The position numbers and the translations under genes are program-made. The notes beneath the pieces are model-generated. The model did not search any database and had not been told where the DNA came from. It worked only from the letters and a program-made list of their open reading frames with translations. From contig NW_019091528.1 of NCBI RefSeq assembly GCF_001949145.1, positions 774,616 through 813,877 on the forward strand: a DNA stretch of 39,262 nt. Reading direction: 5' to 3'. The stretch is from Acanthaster planci (lineage: Eukaryota > Echinodermata > Asteroidea > Valvatida > Acanthasteridae). Of the stretch, positions 34,521-39,262 are shown piece after piece. The first letter of the stretch is position 1; the number at the start of each line of letters is the position of its first letter.

Positions 34521-36468
34521 TCGCATCCAGAACATTAATTTTTTTTTCAAATGCCAGCACTGAATCAACACCATATAGGGCTAATAATTAATTTGCCCTT
34601 CTTGATGAAGTGACAGTAGACCAAGTGATAATTGTATGGTAGAGTGTTAAGACACATGGTGCTTCGGTAGGGCTGGCCCTCTAGCAGACAACAATGGTCC
34701 GCCGTTTGCAGTTTCCTGTTCTTTTTTCTTCTCTCAAAAGTTGTACAATAATCCCTTTACTGTTTTAAATGGAAACCAACAAAACATTGCATGAAACTTT
34801 TCTTTCTTTTCATGATTTGTGGCTTTGTAGGTTTTTTCAAGGAAGACTACATGTAAGTCCGAAATTATTCGAGGGCAAAATTCCATCTCATGAATACAGA
34901 TTCGTAAGGTGACCATGTATGGCATGGAGCCAGATGATGATTTGTCATGGTAAAAAGTCCCAAAAAGCAGTCATGGTGCATGTTCAGTTGGCATGCCTGC
35001 AAAATAGCAAAATAATGCTGCTACCAGTTCACAGTCTATAAATGTTTAAAGGCTGTTAGTGTGCAGTGCTGAACTTGCCATTATTAATTGAAATTAATAT
35101 TGTACTTGTTCCCTACAGTGTTCACGAGTGCATTACATTAAATATTACATACATGTACTTAAGACACATAAAAATCTCAAAGAAGCTAGAGTATATTGTA
35201 TGTACATGTACAGTACTTTTGAAACTCAGTTTTCCTAAATATCTAGGCCAGTTAATAAAAAAAAAAATTTTTTGCCAGATGCCAGATTTTATTTGTTGAA
35301 AATGTTTTTCCAAGAGCTTTTTGATGATTCCATTAATAGATTAAATTCTAATGGATCATTCCAGACGTCACCACTAAGTTTACCCTTTTTATTCCGTTCC
35401 TTCTAAGGGTGAGAAGTCCGTATCAGGCCATCACAACTTGTAAGAAAATATTTTTAAAAGGTCAATTTGTTATTTTTTGTGACACGTAAACATTGTGATG
35501 ATCCCATAGGGGATAGTGTGTATAGCCAGTTTCTGTTTAACAGGCTATAATTTCACATTACCATCAAGCTTTGGCATGCACAGATTGTTTCCTTCTGTTT
35601 TTAAAACTGCAGTAATAAAATTGAGCCCCCCCCCGAACAGCTTCAATGTACATTTTCTGTGTGGGGGTTGGACAGGCAGTGCTGTCATAATTTTGAGGCT
35701 AAGGTTATGACTGAACTGCTGTTGTCTGATTTTTTATTTAATAATGTGGCAAATAAATAGCATAGAAAAATAACACTTGTGTGCACATCTAGTGTTAAAC
35801 TTTTTTATTGTCATCTGTTTTTATTCCTGCAGTTCTTACTCTTTTTTTCGGCAAAAAATACACAGTACATGTAAAAGCAGGCCTCTACCTTGGCACTAGA
35901 TAGGCATACAAATTCTAGTAAAAAATGGCTGGTAGACTAGTAAGGAAATGCCTACTTGTTTAATACTGTCATTTGTCTCTTTGGTCTTGTTTGAAAAGTT
36001 GAATAAAGCAAACATTGTAAATTTTGATTGTACATTTTGTTCATTGAAATAGTTTTGAAACTTTCACTTTTAAGTTTCAAAATTCACAGCATGACTCTAC
36101 AGTAGTGGTTGAAATAATCAAATTTCAAAAAGCTAGTCAAAGTTAGTTTTGCTAGAGAAATGTTCAATGGGCAAATAAAAATTCACATGGGCTAGAGAAA
36201 AAATAAATTATCTGGCTCTTTGGGCCAGTTTAAAAAAATGTAAGGTCAAGTTGTGTAAAAGTAAAAAAAAAGGTCTGACCTATTTTACATGTATGTACAT
36301 GTACATGGTGAGTTAAATGATGCCAAGTGCAAGTCTCGTTTAGTTATTGGAATGAACTGAGCCTGATACCTCGAAATGAAATAATGAAATAATCTTTGGC
36401 AAGATGTAGTTGAGTTGCATCATCTGTACCACACAGAAGTTGTAATGACAGCCACAATATATGTGTTC
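34521..36468. other. Non-coding, AT-rich
   Basis: Seven TACATGTA palindromes and several AATAAA hexamers. I see no exon. It could be intron, 3' UTR or intergenic. Confidence 0.5.
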
Positions 36469-36474
36469 TTATGA

Positions 36475-36762
36475 GCAAAGATTGTATAGCGGCGAAGGCG
36501 CAAGATGGATAACTCTGCCCAAAAGGTGTAATTATCATGGGCGCCATTTGAGCAAGCGATACGCCTGCGCAGTTTACAGTAATGCTTCCGTGCAGGCTCA
36601 CCAGGTGCACGTGCCTGCTGCGGCACCTGCGCCTGTGCATTAATGTGCATTGCGCAGGTGTATCGCTTGCCCAAATGGCACCCATGTGATTACAACGTTT
36701 CATGTGTATTCACGGTGAAGTTCTCCATCTTGCGCCGCTACGTGGCGCTATACGATCTTTGC
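36475..36762. mobile_element. Foldback (MITE) with 6-bp target duplication
   Basis: The ends GCAAAGATTGTATAGCG and CGCTATACGATCTTTGC are inverted. Inner blocks ATGGGCGCCATTTGAGCAAG/CTTGCCCAAATGGCACCCAT also pair. The element is flanked by direct repeats TTATGA at 36469-36474 and 36763-36768. The minus-strand ORF across it is a product of the palindrome. Confidence 0.85.
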
Positions 36763-36768
36763 TTATGA

Positions 36769-39049
36769 GTACTGTGAAGGACTACTTTTCACTGACCATG
36801 CTAATTTTCTCATGCCGTACAATTGTGTGGGACTGCTCTAGTTGCTGTATGATTTGATTAGAAATAAAAAAAATACAAACAAACGTCATTTTCCCAAAAC
36901 TGATTTCCCTTTGCTGTTCTGCTTTTAAAAAATTGATGTTGTGAAGCAGTGTAAGGGACGGGACTCCAGACATGCTAAGAAGTAATCAAAATTTGTTTCC
37001 ACCATGGATAGGGAGCCCATTAGGTCATTTAGTGAGAACCAGGGACATGTATGTATAACAGCGACAGTTTTCCTGTGGCTTTGTGCATTGTACAGTTTGC
37101 TGGAGATTTTTCTGTCTTTCTCTGTTTTTCTTTGTGTTTTCAAAGGTCATGTAACAACTACTTTGTCAATGAACCGTGTTACATGTATGACATTTCAACA
37201 AGAGGTGGACATGTACATGTATGTGTATATGAGGCATATACATACATGGGTTCACGTACAGTCAGGGGTCGATGTTTAGCTTTTTTGCCCATAAGCTAAA
37301 AACAGCTCATGGTCTTTCATATTTCAGGGGGTTTGGGAGCAGTTTCACAGAACCTGGGAGCTATTTAAGATAAAGTCATATACACATAAGGCCAGAATAT
37401 AAAAAGTGGGGGGTAAATTTTTCTGTGCTGATTGACTGGCATGAATGGGGACAAACGCTTCAAAAATTGTCCGAAGAAGTGATATAAACCCATCTTAATA
37501 CTTGTAAAAATTTCTACAGTAGACAATTCACAACATTTACGGACAATTCACAAAATGTTAGGTAATCATGACAGCAAACTAGCCAACGGTGACCTTGTAT
37601 CACTACTGTAGGTACATGTAAGCGTCCATGATGTATCCAACGGGCTGTTGATAAACCTTGTGCCGTGGCAGGATATTTTGTGGAAACACGTTCGCTTCAA
37701 GTGCGAGCAAAATCACCTCAAATTTAATTCCTAAACACAGAAAATACAAGCGACCAAGTTCTGTTCTTGCACAAATCCTCTCGCAACATCGATGTTTCTT
37801 CAACATGCAGCTGGAGGGTTGCATGAGTGTATAGCCAATGTAGCGTGATCGACCGCGACGTACTGTTATTGACTGGTTGGCACACTTCCATCGCGCGTTC
37901 TTTGGCATGGGCGCAGCACGGTGGGAACCAGGACAGCTTTGCTCCAATGGATTGAGCTTTGCGCATGTGTTTTCACCTCTGCGACAGCGAAACGCAAAGG
38001 GAACTCTTGAAAATAACAGAAATTTCTTTTCAAACATAGCAAATGTCAGTAGGAAAATATATAAAAATAGGCACTTTTCTTTGAGAAAAGGCTGTTGAAC
38101 CTATCCCACTACAGTACGACTGTAAATATTTTGATGATATCTTTGGAATAAAGTATGCCATCACTTCAAAGAGGATCAGTAACGGCCTGGTACTAATTTT
38201 GGTGCTTGACCTCGCGCTTTATTACTGGTTACCAGGCGCTAATCATGGTTTGTCAGACAGCAAGAGTGCTGGTGTGCCCACTTCATGTCCACCCCTGTGT
38301 ACTCTTAGGGTGTTTATGCGGGTCATCTATCTGTGCTGTTAGGGTTATTATATTGTTGTACTCCATGGTCCTGTGTATGTACGTGTGTGTTTGTGTGGTG
38401 TAAATTGCACCAGGGAATTTGCAGCTGATGAAATGAATATTTCTGAGTTGCAGGTTTTGTGGTTTTGTTTGTGTTTTTTAATCTTTCAGAACAGTTCTAG
38501 CCAAAATGGAATGAAATTATCTATATCTTTTACGTAATTCTGAAATAGTATTCTTTTTTAGGACCATGTGTACAGTGTATATGTAGGATGGATGATTATT
38601 TTTGTATTTCTGGAAATGACCTACGGTGTACCAGTATGAGCCCTGTGATTAATTTGACATGTGTCTGTGCACCGGCCTTCCCATTGTTTTCAAAACAAGA
38701 GTATAGTTTCACATTTAAGCAATCGTTCGAAATGTAAGGCCTGTAAACATGGTAAACAGTTCAGTTTATTCAACCATGGGGAGGAGAGAGTATGTGATTT
38801 TGTTCAGGCTCTGACGTGACAGAAATTTAGTTAAGGGAATACTTCTGGTTTGATTGCAAAGATGATTTGCGTGATCGACAGCTTTGCTTTGAAGGGGCCC
38901 TATTCACACATCTGCACCCGATCTACAATGCTACATGTAGCTCCTCTCATTTTTGTTTGGTTCAGGGGATAGAGTAGCCTACCCTTCTGCTTGGTGAAGT
39001 ATTTATTGCAACTGATCATTTAGCACTCAGTGGCACCTAGACTGTCATA
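36769..39049. other. Non-coding or unassigned
   Basis: Contains a 91-codon plus ORF (37004-37279) with ideal start context ccaccATGG and one hydrophobic stretch, and a 144-codon minus ORF (37603-38037) over a CpG-rich patch. Neither has a domain I recognise. Confidence 0.45.
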
Positions 39050-39262
39050 GGGTGTAGTCCGCTAATTCAAATGAGAATTTCTGGCCAGCTCATTAGCATG
39101 AAAACTGCCCCCACAGTTTCTTTTGAAAAAGGGGATTGTTTAGCCCCCAATATTGTGAGATTGTGTAAATCGTTGCCAGGATCAACTCCCTGGGTCTTTG
39201 AGCTTTCATATGAGAGCAGAATGGCTAAAAACTACGGTTGAAAAATGGTCCCAAGTGCCCGA
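39050..39262 (+). repeat. Dispersed direct repeat, copy 2
   Basis: Same 213 bp as 12488-12700, and the similarity runs to the window edge, so the repeat may continue outside. Confidence 0.85.

Noticed and set aside
36344-36703. 119-codon minus-strand ORF
   Set aside because: It runs through the foldback element and its composition follows the palindrome.

Overview
The window is metazoan nuclear DNA. Its genes are split by GT-AG introns, codon use is eukaryotic, and most of the sequence is AT-leaning non-coding DNA full of SINE-like and foldback repeats. The gene families present (colmedin, BEN-domain protein, DTWD2, RPL17) and intron sizes of about 0.15-3 kb suggest a marine invertebrate. 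A deuterostome such as an echinoderm, hemichordate or cephalochordate is my best guess, but the species cannot be fixed from this sequence. There is one ambiguous base (N at about 32606).

Four genes can be reconstructed exon by exon. (1) 1-9059, plus strand: the 3' part of a colmedin-type gene, with collagen Gly-X-Y exons, a Ser/Thr-rich stalk built from four small exons, and a C-terminal olfactomedin domain. All its introns are phase 1 and its 5' end lies outside the window. (2) 11953-15474, plus: a two-exon gene for a BEN-domain protein of about 405 residues. (3) 17129-22711, minus: a complete five-exon DTWD2-like gene (tRNA acp3U transferase, 271 residues), convergent with the BEN gene. 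(4) 23516-28117, minus: a complete six-coding-exon RPL17 (uL22) gene of 184 residues, identical in length to human RPL17, lying upstream of DTWD2 on the same strand. The genes are ordinary neighbours; nothing suggests that they act in one pathway.

From 28.1 kb to the end I see no gene I can name. There are two promoter-like segments (about 31.55-31.68 kb and 33.0-33.53 kb, the latter with a perfect CRE, inverted CCAAT boxes and a strong splice donor), a 60-codon small ORF, a weak candidate exon at 33.6-33.8 kb, tandem repeats, and a foldback element with a target-site duplication at 36.5-36.8 kb.

The most unusual feature is the repeat architecture. Intron 1 of DTWD2 (19513-22541) holds several inverted-repeat elements, two of them long (934 bp, and 751 bp with arms of about 340 bp), so the DTWD2 pre-mRNA should fold into long double-stranded RNA. 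Further foldbacks sit in RPL17 introns 1 and 5 and in the BEN intron. One contains a 12-bp minisatellite. The palindrome TACATGTA occurs at least about 25 times outside exons, against fewer than one expected by chance.
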